Below are positions 48,350-61,400 of a stretch of DNA of 64,000 bases, in pieces. The stretch is taken from contig CM034240.1 of the NCBI GenBank assembly GCA_019916065.1, forward strand, positions 13,935,894 through 13,999,893. The letters are read 5' to 3'. The notes under the pieces are model-generated. The model was not told where the DNA came from, made no database searches, and worked only from the letters and a program-made list of their open reading frames with translations. The translations under genes and the position numbers were made by a program. The DNA comes from Vitellaria paradoxa. Its lineage: Eukaryota > Streptophyta > Magnoliopsida > Ericales > Sapotaceae. Numbering within the stretch: the stretch's first letter is position 1; each line of letters begins with the position of its first letter.

Positions 48350-49469
48350 TTGCTTTTATATATAAAATATTCTCCATCTATATATTTTCTTTTCTTCTCT
48401 CTCATTCTGTTTCTCTCTCTTAAATCTTTCCTGTTTCACCGAAGACTGACTTGGTCCTCCGGCATTGACTGAACTCTGAGGCATCAAACTCCAAACGACA
48501 CAGCCAGAGATCGGTAAGCTGAGCAGCACCTGACAAATTTGTTCCGAAATTTTCCTGTTTGGCATTCTCACTCAATTCCTATTTTGTTGACCAAACCTCT
48601 TCCCCGGGTGATTTGCATTTCCCACAGAACCAACACCAAAGATTCTATCCAGATTTTGTGGGTTTTGTTCTTCTGTTCATTTCAATCGCAGCCCATTGAA
48701 TGAGAGGTATTCAAACCCAACAAATTCACTGAATTTATCAAATTCTGCTGTTTTTGAATTGTTGATTCCAATTTTGTTTATTTGAGTTTGCTAATTAGTA
48801 AAGATAGCTGGGTTGTTTAGGAGATTTTTTTTTTTAATTTGGAAAATGTTTTTTGGGATTGGATTTGGTGGCATTAATTGCATGGATGTGCTAATATGCC
48901 TTGTTGCCCAGAAAACATGTCATGTTTGTATATCAACATTTGCATTAGATTTTTATCAAGTTCGGTAGGGGCTGTTTGGTGAGAAATGTTATTGTGGGTT
49001 TTTTTACAGGTTAAGTGCAGGCAATGGGAATAGGGGGTGAAGAAGGTTTTTACCTATAAATTCCTAATTCAGTATATTGGCTCGAAGTAGTTTTAGCATT
49101 TAGCCGAAAAAATAAAGTTCATACCAGTAGGGAGCACAGAAGATTTTGTGGAATTTTTTGATGAATTTGAGATTGAACTCAAAGAGGTTGAAAGAGGGTT
49201 TACTTGTATATCTGAATTGGCTCGAAACTTTTATATATCAGAGAAAAACAAGAGATTTCATACCGAACTCTAGATTAGAGAGCGCATGAAGTGCTAAAAA
49301 GATTTGATCGGTCGCAATTCAATGAATGCAAGGATGAATTCGAAGAGGCGTGAGGAAGGAAATCAGTGTATCATTGGCTTTTTTAAAGAAAATCTAGAGA
49401 TTTCATCCTGGAATCTCTAGATTAGAGAGCACAAAAAGCATTGAGAAGATCCAACCAGTGGGTGTTCTG
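48350..49469 (+). promoter_or_regulatory. 5' leader with a probable intron and uORF-bearing repeats
   Basis: A good donor (TCG|GTAAGC, intron start 48514) and acceptor (TTTTTTTACAG|G, intron end 49009) suggest a leader intron of about 496 bp. The retained leader 49010-49469 has at least four short upstream frames. They include an 11-codon one (ATGGGAATAGGG..., about 49024), a 42-codon one (49161-49289) and a 32-codon one (49322-49420). It also contains three degenerate copies of a roughly 130-bp unit sharing TTGGCTCGAA, GATTTCAT and CTCTAGATTAGAGAGC. The splice choice is inferred; an alternative donor lies near 48708. Confidence 0.45.
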
Positions 49470-52400
49470 ATGGATCCAGGGAGAGGGTTCCTGGTTCCCC
49501 CAGACAACAATATCGAAATTGGGGGTCATTGGGTCCCTCTAACACCAGGAAGATCAACCCTTCTAGGATCAAATGGTATCCCCATCGAAAGGCAGGGGAA
49601 TCAAGCAGGGAGATCAAATTGGAATGAATTAGCCGGTGTTCAACATTCACAATTCCCTATGAATTACAGAGGAGACAACCAAGATTTCAATATAATTGGA
49701 CTGATGGGGCAGAGAGGCTGTTCTTATAATTTGGGGGCTCCTCCAGCCCAAATTGGGAGTTTTGATTACAATGTTGGCTCCACTGAAATTGCGGTTTGGG
49801 ATAATAACCCTTTGGCTGAACTATTTGTGCTCAAGACGAAGGCATCTCCTATGGCCTCAGGAAACAGGATCTCATCCAACAGAAGCATTCAAGAAACAAA
49901 TGCGCCCACAATTCTGAATACGTACTCTAAAGTCGACAGCAGTTGGACAGAAGCCAACTTTACTAGTTTGTTGCTTGGAGCCGAAAGCCCAAACCTGAAT
50001 GACTGGACTAATGCTGACAGCCCACTGCAGAGGCCCCAGGGTAAGTTGCTTGAAACTGTGTCATCTTAGATGATTTTTGAACTACATTCTTGACTTGTTC
50101 TTTTTCTAGGTGCATTTTTAAGAATTGCCATGTGTTTTATCTAAATCTGATTAAAACAATCAAAAGAAATACAAGAAATATTTGTAGAGCTCAAAAATCT
50201 AAATTGTGTTGATATGATACAATGCCCTAAATAGTTTATCAAGAGCCAAAGTGAAATTGAAAATTTGAGGCCTAAACCTTAACCATGAAAGTTTTTTGAT
50301 GTTGTATCAAGTCTCTCTATTCCATAATTTGTGATGAAATTTTCATTAAAATGATATCAGGAACCATGGAAATCAATTCATCTTGTTTTTTTATGATATC
50401 CAAAGCATAATTTTTACGCAAACAGTATGTTATTATTTACTTTTAAGTTTTTCATGTAAGTTTGTTTGACAAATGTACATTTGAGTAAATAAATTATAAT
50501 TAAGTGAAATTTAAAAAAGATAAAAAAATATATAAAGATAGTGGATGGTTAAAATGTTCATTTAAGGAATAATAAAAATATAAAATTAATTTTACTTAAT
50601 TAAATGATAGTTACTAAAAATTCTTTTTTTTTTTTTTTGGTTGTGAATTGTTTGTTCATTAACCCACTTAAATGCTTGGAACTTGATACTTACACTTCAT
50701 ACAAATAAACAAACTCTACCTCTATTTATATTCCTTCACTTTCTTAACAGATGACAGAGATTAATTTGATTAAAAGTGACGATTACGCCTCTAAAATCAT
50801 CTACCAAAATATATAATATATTTATAATACTTATGGAGAGTTCTACAATTCTCTACAACATTCGACACAATTTTTGCAAACTTCTCTAGATTTTAGAATA
50901 TTATAGTTTATAATATTTACAATTTATATAATAAAAAAGCTAACGAATTTAAATTTAAAATATTTTTAACCGTTGAATTTGTTCAATGGCAAGTATCATT
51001 CTTTTTCTCTCCACCGCCAATATCATTTTTTCTTTATTTTAATTGTCTTTTCACTCACTTCACATGAAAACAAAACTCTCACTTTTCTTGTATTTTTTGA
51101 ATACTTTTTTATTAAATTTTTTAAATTAATTTTTTTTAAATATAATAATATTTGTAATAAATAATAAAATTTTACTTATTTATGAAACACTATATAGATA
51201 CTTCCCTTTCAATTAGTAATTTTTATCCTTACAAGTTATTTTTACAATTTTTCATATAAATTTGTTAAAACTCTTTGTCCTTGCCTAAAAATACGAAAAC
51301 ATAATTTGACCTGCAAAAAACTTAAATATAAATTTGTAAAATAAACTTACATAAGAAACTATAAAAATAACTTGTAACAATAAAAAAAATTAATCAAAAT
51401 AAACTAAAGTATATATACAATATTTAATAAATGTGTAAAATTTTATTATTTATTACCAATGCTATCACATTTTTTAAAATATTAATTTAAAAACTTATAA
51501 AAAAAAGTATTCAAAAAAATAATATGAGGTGTGAAACTGTGTTTCTACGTAAAGTGACCGAAAAAACAACCAAAATAGAGAAAAAAAAATAATCCTGACC
51601 ATTGAATAAATTTAAATTCTCGAGCTTTCTTATTATATAATAATATTCTATGTAAAAACAACCATTTCCATTTCTGAAATTAACTTATTAGATTAAACAA
51701 TAGAAAAAAATTAATCATTTCCGTAAGGCATGAAAGGCCCCGAGAAACATATCAAATGGAAATAGAACACATTGATGAGAAGGGCCAACTCAAATGGAAA
51801 ATTAAGCACCCCAACCAGATCGAAGGTTTTGGCTTCAATTCATCACAACCCCCTTCCCCTAACACATAAAAAGAGAAATAGAAAACAGATTATCTCTGAA
51901 CTGATATGGTGCACTGCATAGACAATTAACCATTGCAAAAGAGTTTTTACATATTTCCGTTGTCAACAAAAAACTGCTTTCTTACAGACGGATTTCCTAT
52001 ACCTTCCCTGCCCAAGTTTAATCTAAACTCACCACCAAGATCAGAAACTGATGCAACATCAAGTACAAGCAATTCCTTTCCATTTGCAACAGTAACACCA
52101 GATCAAACGAAGCAGTTTGAAAACCACCATCATTCTGACATGCTGAATTTCTCACTAGAGGATAGCTCCACACAAGAGAAAGATAAGCTAGAGCTGCTAG
52201 ACAATTTGTTAACATCCATGGGAGGCGAAGCAATTGAGAACCACAGCAATGAACTCTTACAAAACATTGTGGACTCATCATCTGCTGCTCTTTCAACCCA
52301 GTTGAACGGAAAGAATATTTCTGAGGATGGTGATCAAGGCATTGACCTGAATAAAACACCCCATCAGAAAACACCCAAAAGACGAAAGCACAGACCAAGG

Positions 52401-55400
52401 GTAGTTGCGGAAGGCAAGCCCAAAAGGACTCCAAAGGTCAAAACTCCAAATACTGGCTATGAGACGAACATATCTGGAAAGAGGAAGTATGTCCGCAAGA
52501 AGAGCCTAGAAGCCACAGCAGGAACTGAACAGACCGGTGCTACAAATGAAGTTAAAGTTCCTACTTCCAAGTCTAAAGCAAAATCAACCAGGAGGAAGCT
52601 GAATTTTGACTCAGAAAATGATAAACAATGTCAAAGCCAGGGAAAAGCAGCTAATCTCCAGGCAGAAATACATAAAGAGGATTGCACAGCTCTCAATTTG
52701 AATTTGGATTCTCAAGCCACCAAGTTATGTACCAAAATCGACAGTATTGCTGGAGCAGAATTAGCTCACACAGTGGTGCAGAATGGATTTTCAGCAGGGA
52801 AACAGCAAGAAGAAGGCACAGATAACCTTACGAAGTCCATGAATCAAATGCCAGAGAGATATGCCCCTGCCCCCCCACCAGCTGCAACCAAACGCAATTA
52901 TGCTTTAAATGCCATTGCGAGAAGTGTAAACATAAGATGTGCTGATACGTGTCAAAAAAGCGACAAAAACAGATACAGTCAGAAGCATCAACATATCCAA
53001 GGTGAACCGAACATGAATAACATGAATCTCTCTCAAGTGAATACCACTCACACAAACCTCAAGGAAACCAGACAGATGATATGGCAGAATACCCTTCAAA
53101 TGGTAGAAAGAAACATGGTCAATTCCAATGACAAAAGAGGATCGAAGCAGTGTGTATTTGAGCAGGCAGGCCCCTCTGTTGAAAGTCAGATGAATTCTCC
53201 ATTATGCTACCAGGAGATATATCGAGTTGATAACCACAACAACAATCACAATTTTGACATGGGGTGTTTAGAAACTCACAAGAAAAGGAGAATGGAGAAT
53301 GGATTTCATTCAATAATATGTAGCACACCTTGTGTGGCAGTTGCCAAAGATGATTCAAAACAAGTTGTAACAGAAAGCGGGAACAGTGTCTATGCAGCAA
53401 GCAGCTATATGTCCCAAACCAACAACAGAATATCAGTCTTTAATTTTGAAGGTGACAAAACATCCAAGAAACTAATGAATGGGGTTGATAGAGCATATGA
53501 TGACAAGTGCTTTCCTTCCATGACTGTTGAGCATAATAGACAGAAGAACTCTGCTACAACAGAGCTGCATTTGAACACGCCACAAGTGATGGCAGAGAAA
53601 AGATCCAGCAGATCAATTCGGGTCCATAATATTACTTCCCCAACCATGACAGCAAACGCACACCAGCCGTCATCAACTCCACCTAAGAAACTCCTTCCAT
53701 ATGGTTATGAGCATGGAATTGATGCTTGCCCCGCAAATATGTCAGTGAAGAGGCACTGCATGGCATCAACTTCATGCAAACAAGTCTCATCTTGCACAAA
53801 TACAGTCTCACATGATTATCGACAACCATCCATGAAAGCAAGAGGTACCTATTCAGAAAACAAAAATCACTTAGAATCTTCAAAAATTTCCAAAATGTTG
53901 AAATCTAAAACAATAAAGCAACTTTTCTGTATATGTGATGCAGGTGAACCAGAAAAACAGCAAGGGACAGTTACAGTTGATAACATCACATGGAGACTGC
54001 AAGGTCTAAATATCTCTGATGGGCAAGAAAATTATGCACTTGTTCCATACAAAGGACAGGCTGAAATAGTTCCATACCAACCATTAGATCCAATCAAGAA
54101 ACGCAAGCCACGGCCTAAAGTGGACCTTGACCCAGAGACAAACAGACTTTGGAACCTGTTAATGGGGAAGGAAGGACACAAAGGCATGGAAGCAGGAGAC
54201 GGAGAGAAGGAAAAATGGTGGGAAGAAGAAAGAAAAATATTCCGTGGACGAGCAGACTCATTCATTGCCCGCATGCATCTCGTTCAAGGTACCAAAGCAA
54301 CTTTTCTATACATTCAATCTAGAACTTTTGAATCCTTCAAAAAGTTACTTGATTTTATAAAACAAGGTAAGTTACATGAATTAGTTATTCGGTGCCCAAA
54401 CCGGTCATTATGGCTTGCACTAACGATGTGAGGTGACCAAAGAATGAAGCCTATCAAATACTATATTCAAACAATATGCATACTCCCACAGTAACACAAT
54501 AGTATATGGTCACAGATGAAACATAAGAAGTATGAATCAAAAGAGATGACCAGCTATTATTAAAATGGGATGTATAAACCTGAAATGCAGAACCTCCAGA
54601 TGTAAACAAAGATAGCAAAGAACACTGCACAAAAAATGCCTAAACAACTTAAGCAAAGAAAAAACTACCAAAAAAACAAACTTAAGCAAAGAAAAACTAA
54701 TTTTCCTGGTATTTAACCCAGCTTTACAAATTTTAATAGAGAAGTGAAAAATCAAAAACTGAGCCTGTTTATTTATTTCACATATTTTGTTGACTTGCCG
54801 AGTTTTTGCTGAATTTACTTCTAATTAGCATATATTTTCCAATGTTACCACAAGCATATCTTGAATAAAATACAATTATTATTTTCTGTACCTAATCTGA
54901 AGTCTGAATACTAAAAGGTTCTCTAGGATTTTGTGTTGAGTGCATATAAAAAGATATACTTACCTAACCGGTGACACAATGGTACGCTTCACAGGAGATA
55001 GACGTTTCTCGCAGTGGAAAGGATCAGTTGTTGACTCGGTAATAGGAGTGTTTCTTACTCAGAATGTTTCAGATCATCTATCAAGGTAAATTCAAGTATT
55101 TAATGTAGTTCTCTAAGGTCATAGTTCGTTAAGAGAGATGACAATCTGTATTTTTTTTTTTTCCCATTGCTTGCAGCTCTGCCTTCATGTCACTTGCTGC
55201 GAGGTTCCCTCTCCGGTCTACCGCCACTGACCAAACCTGCTATAAAAGTGGAACAAGCACATTCGCTGAAGAGCCAGTCATTCAGATGCTGGACCCATAT
55301 GGCACCATCAATTGTTACCGAAAAACAAAACGGCAATCAGACCACATCCAGACGTCTATACCATACAATGAATCGTCGGAGCACAGAACAGAAAACCCTA

Positions 55401-58400
55401 TCTCGGGAACAGGAAGAACGAGTGTAGCAGCTGAACATAATGGGATGGCAGAAGAAAAGGCCAGTTCATCACAAAATTCTTCTGACTCTTTTGCTCTTCA
55501 AGTTCATGGGGAAATTCAATCCTGCTCAGGGTCCAATTCAGGAGCAGAAGATTCAAATCTTGGGTTCAGCAAGATCCAAGACCCTCCATCTTTTCTACAT
55601 ACAAGGAGAAATGCATCATTGCAGGTACTTGAGAGTCATGTTACCGGGAGATTGTGCTTTGTTGACGGGTCTGCATATGGGCATAAACAATCAGAAGATA
55701 TAGACTTCAACCAGAAAATTCCAAGACTGGCCAAATTTGATAACCTGGAAAACTCTTCCACCATTACTCACCCAATCACTTCTAACAAATCCTGGAAGCA
55801 AGTCCCCAATCAATTTCAACTGCACATAGCACCAAATGTGGAATCACAGGAAGTAAACAGTTTTGGAATGTTGAGAGAAGAAAGCATATCTTCTTTGTCT
55901 TCAGCTGCTTCTCAAATTATTACAGGAGAAGGCACAGATTATAGGAGTAGAATTGGACATGCTGCAGAAAGAATATGTAAAACCACTTTCCCACATAATG
56001 ACGTTCCAATGATTCAAGCACCAACAATCCGCCACCCAACAAACCAAGGGAGAAGCTTACAGTCTGTAGTAACTCACACTGGAAATGACCAAATTTCTCT
56101 CCAAACACATCAAAGAAAGTCCTTGGTTGAAGAGCCTATAGGTCCCACTGAAGCAGTTCCTGCAAGGCAAAGTCGTACCAGGCATGAAGTGTCTTATGAC
56201 CCTAGATTCAAAGGACAAGTTATTTGTGCGCAGGACAGAACAAACTTAGTAAACAAGCAAAAATCCTTAAAAAATAAAGCAGTTGAAGCAAATGCCAAAG
56301 AGCAAGTATATTTTTCTGGCGAGACAACTACTGGGATGAGCACAAATATGCCAAGTGCAAGGAAAGGAAAAGTTGAGGGTGAGAAGAGGAAATCATTGGA
56401 CTGGGATAGCTTGAGAAAGCTTGTGCAGCCTCATGGTCAAAGAAAAGAAAGAACCACGAACACAATGGACTCCCTGGATTACGAAGCATTACGATGTGCA
56501 GATGTCAATGACATTTCTAATGCTATCAGAGAAAGAGGAATGAACAATATGCTAGCAGAAAGAATGAAGGTATGAATGTAAATCCTTTTTTATTGTTATA
56601 ATATTTGTCAAAATCAGCTTCAAATGGCTCCAACAGTATCAAATTATAGGCCAAATGTAGAAACCCATAAAACAAGTCTAATATTTGCATAATCATGCAG
56701 GATTTCCTTAATCGACTGGTTAGAGAGCATGGAAGCATGGACCTTGAGTGGTTGAGAGATATTCCTCCAGACAAGGCAAAGTAAGCTATCTTCAACTTTT
56801 CCTACTTGCCTTTTGTAATATAAATACTATATCATCTAAGAATCAAACAAAAAGATAAATAAATAAATAAATAAATAACGCAAAAATTATCTTCAATTTT
56901 ATTTTTTATTTTTAATTTTTTTTTTTTTGTGAAGTTAAATTTTCTGCATACTGGATATTAGAAAATATAAATAAAACATAGCATATTCCTTGTTTTCAAT
57001 ATATGTATATAAATATTAAAAAAGGCTACGTTTAGATAACAGCAGATTAAATTAGATAACTTCCAAGCTAAAGGTGCTTACATCACACATCTATGATACT
57101 GCTTTCAGTAGCCTATACATGGGATTACACAGTCTCTCACTAACATTTACGATTTCACTTTGGCTCCTGATAAACTATTTAGGCTATTGTATCATATCAA
57201 CACAATTCAGATTTTTGAGCTCTACAAATATTTTGTTCTGCAGAGATTATCTTTTAAGTATACGGGGGTTGGGCTTAAAGAGTGTAGAGTGTGTGCGGCT
57301 ATTAACTCTTCATCATGTTGCTTTCCCGGTAAGATTCATCTTGAAACTAATTGTTGCTGACAAACTAATTGAGATGTTTCATCTCAGTAAGTTCAATATA
57401 TTTTTTATTAGGTTGACACAAATGTTGGAAGAATAGCTGTAAGACTGGGATGGGTCCCTCTCCAACCACTGCCTGAATCACTTCAGCTGCATCTCCTAGA
57501 ACTGTAAGTAATGTGCACCAAGTTATGCTGAACTTTTCCCATAGGCCCCCCCCAAAAAAAAAAAAGTTGCTAACCATTATTCCACACAGATACCCGATGC
57601 TAGAGTCAATTCAGAAATATCTGTGGCCTAGACTCTGCAAGCTGGATCAACGTACACTGTAAATTCAGAACTCCCTAGAACAATTAATTTTTGAGGAATA
57701 GCATCCCTAAGATTTGATATTATATTCTTCTGTACATTTCACTGATTAGCATACCATGACTACAGGTATGAGCTACATTACCAGATGATTACATTTGGAA
57801 AGGTGCATTATCCTGATCTCCTCAGCAAATGCATTAGTTGTAACTAGCCATAAGGCCATATGACAATATGTTCCCTGATGTTTATATAGGTTTTCTGCAC
57901 AAAGAGCAAACCCAATTGCAATGCATGTCCAATGAGAGGAGAGTGCAGACACTTTGCGAGTGCTTTTGCAAGGTATGCATTCCAATCGCTGTTCAAAAAT
58001 TACTGTTGAGTGACAATGAGAGGCAGTAGCATTGCCTCATAATGTCCAAGCCCCTAGATTTGCAACTAGAATGTTGTACAAATAACAATATTAATAATCT
58101 TCAAATATCCAAAGTCCTGCATAATGTGGGATAGACAAGCAGCTTACTCATCATAGCAAACAGCATGCACAGTACACCAGTGGCTTTAAGTCCAATTATC
58201 ATCTACTAACGGGATTTTGAAGGATATATGGGACCTAAAAACAAAATATGAATAATAAAAATTTTATAGTAAGAATATATATCAAAATCATATTTGATAT
58301 GTGCTTACATTTCCTTGTATTTCTTTTTTTTTGGGGGGGGTTGCCTTGAACACTATAAAATATTAAAAATTGGGAAGCATTCTATATATAAGGTGCATTT

Positions 58401-61400
58401 AGAATGACAAAAAATAAGATCAAATGAAATAACGTGAGATAAGTTGTGAGTTCGTAATTTATACAGTGCGATAAAAAATAAATAACTTTTAAAGTTTTTT
58501 AGGCCCCGTTTGACAACTATTTCGTTTTCATTTTTTTTGAAAATTGAACACGAAAACGCGTTTGGCAAATTTGTTTTCAATTTTCAATTTTCAAAAAAAT
58601 GAAAATTGTTTTCAAAATTTTTAAAAATTATGAAAACATAGAAAATGTGTTTTCTCAAGTTTTCATTTTCAATTTTCAATTTCTTATACAACTACTACTA
58701 ATTACAACCATCAATTACTATCATCCACTAATTGTTATCAATATTTAACCACCACCGCCACTACCTTCCACTCATCTCCGGTCATCACCAAATATATTAT
58801 TATTTAATATAAAAATATTAAATTAATACATAAAATATAAAATATTATTATTATTTAATATAATATATTAATATGCTTTATATATTAATATATATATATT
58901 AATTATATTAATATATAAAATTAATAATATATTATTTTTATTTATGTAAAAATATATTAAATATAATTTAATTAATAATTTTATTGAATCAAATTATTTT
59001 GAAAAAATAATATAATTAAATCTAATTAATATAATTAATTAATTAAATCAATTAAATGTAAGTAATTAAATTAAATGAAATTAAGTTAATTAAATTAATC
59101 ACTTTAATTAACAAGAAATATATTCTATGAAATTGTTTTTAAAAATAATTATAATAAATTATGTTTATTATATTTTATTTTTATAGAATTAAATTATTTT
59201 TAATAATTAATATAATTAAAATAATTAAATTTATTGAATTTAATTAATTAACAACTGTAACTACTAACTAACAATTATCGTTACCAAACGTGTTTTCATG
59301 TTTTTGTTTTCTTTTCCTACTATGTAAATGAAAACAAAAAATTAAAAACTAAACACAAAAACTAAAAAACTGAACATAAAAACTGAATACAAAAACAGAA
59401 AACAGACAGTTTTATCAAACGGACTCTTAGTGTTTTTCACCGTTTTTCAAAATTTTGTCACTCCAAACGGAGCCATAGTGTGTGTAGAAGTAGTGAGGGA
59501 GGATTGTGGGAACTATTTGAACAGTAAGGAACCTACTAAAAGGCACTTATTTAAATAATAACGATATTTTTTTAATACTTTCTGCATCTTGCTTAGAAGG
59601 GATTTTTCTATAGGAACTTCCTAGCTCATCTGTCTCCACCTTCAGCAGCAGGATACACAAGCACCCACCAGCACAAGGATATCTCTGACAAATGTGATGT
59701 AAAATGAACTCTTTTTTTTTTTTCGGTAAGTAACGTAAAATGAACACTGCTTGTGCAGCGCAAGACTTGCCCTTCCAGTTCCAGAAGAAAAAAGTATGGT
59801 TAGTTCAACAATTCCAATTGCCGTAGACAAAAGCCCTGCTGCGCCAATCAGAGCTATGCTACTACCACCCGCTGGTAGCAGTAAAACTAATGAAATGGTG
59901 TCAGTTGTGGGCAGCTGTGAACCTATTGTTGAGGAACCAACAACACCAGAACAGGAAACCGCAGAAGTATCGCAGAGCGACATTGAAGATGCATTTTATG
60001 AGGATCCTGATCAAATTCCTACAATTGAACTCAACATCCAAGAGTTCACACAGACTCTGCACCAATATATGCAAGAAAATGATATGTCCAAAGCTTTAGT
60101 TGCGATAAATCCAGAAGCTGCTTCAATCCCTATACCCAAACTGAAGAATGTGAGTCGGTTACGGACAGAGCACCAAGTGTAAGTAGTCATTTTCTAATTA
60201 GACCCTGATTGACATTTATTACTGCATAGCTGGATCAGGTTCGGTTTATTAGGTTCCTATTAGACAAAAAAGTGTATAATCTGCAGCTGATTTGGCTTGA
60301 CTGAAGTTACTGCTAAGCAAAAGATAGAAACTCTTCCCGAATTAAAGACCAAGCCAAAACACAGAAATTTAGGCTGGTAATTTGTCGAGGCACTGGCTCT
60401 GTAACTGTAAAGTATCGGGTTAATTGCCAGATTTACTACAACACGTCAGGATTAGCCTTAACTCAACCTGGGTCAAGGACACCTTGGCATAACCAAAAAT
60501 GCGGGCAATCCTTGCTCCTTTAAAAATTATCATTATCAAAAAAACAATTCATTTAAGCATTAATAATACAAGTTGTCAAGGTATTTTTCTCTACACAATT
60601 TAACTCCTACCATCCTGCTACAGGTACGAGCTTCCAGATTCACACCCTCTTCTAAATGGGGTTGGTTATTCTTACTTCTTTGTTTTTATTTGATTTGACT
60701 ATCTGCAACATAATTTTCCCCCAGCTAATTTCACCTCCAAAATATTCAGATGGACAAACGAGAACCAGATGATCCAAGCCCGTACCTTCTTGCTATATGG
60801 ACACCAGGCAAGCACATGATATATTACGCCTACAACTACAACTCTTTAAACCTACGTTTTTCCTTAACGAGGAGGTTAAACTTTTATATCTACAAGAAAA
60901 TAATCTAGTTCTTCTAATGTGGTCCTTAACATCATCAGAACCCAAGCAGCACTGATCAAATTGGTCAAAGGATATTTTAACATCTAATTTCCAAGTATTC
61001 TTGCAATTATTATCTTGTAAGTGCTAATTATTTACATCTACGTTGGCATCATTTGGAACAGGTGAAACAGCAAATTCAATTCAACCACCAGAAAGAAGGT
61101 GCGGGTCTCAAGAATCAGACAAACTGTGCAATGAGAAAACATGCTTCTCATGCAATAGTGTGAGAGAAGCAAATTCGCAAACAGTTAGAGGGACATTCTT
61201 GGTGAGAAAATCCAAACATAACATGCATAACACATTTATTGCCCTGCTAGAAGTTTTGCTGATATTTACCTCGTGTACAGATTCCATGTCGAACAGCAAT
61301 GAGAGGGAGCTTTCCACTCAATGGAACATACTTCCAAGTAAATGAGGTAGACTAATTCTTTCTATCCTCAATTAGTCACTCTCTGAAAGGCAATTCTCCC

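Noticed and set aside
48079..48571. Minus-strand frames upstream of the demethylase
   Set aside because: They overlap the TATA box and leader of the plus-strand gene and have no recognisable motif.
52018..54274. Many minus-strand frames opposite demethylase exon 2
   Set aside because: They mirror the long coding exon. The plus strand is supported by motifs, splice junctions and continuity into the glycosylase domain.
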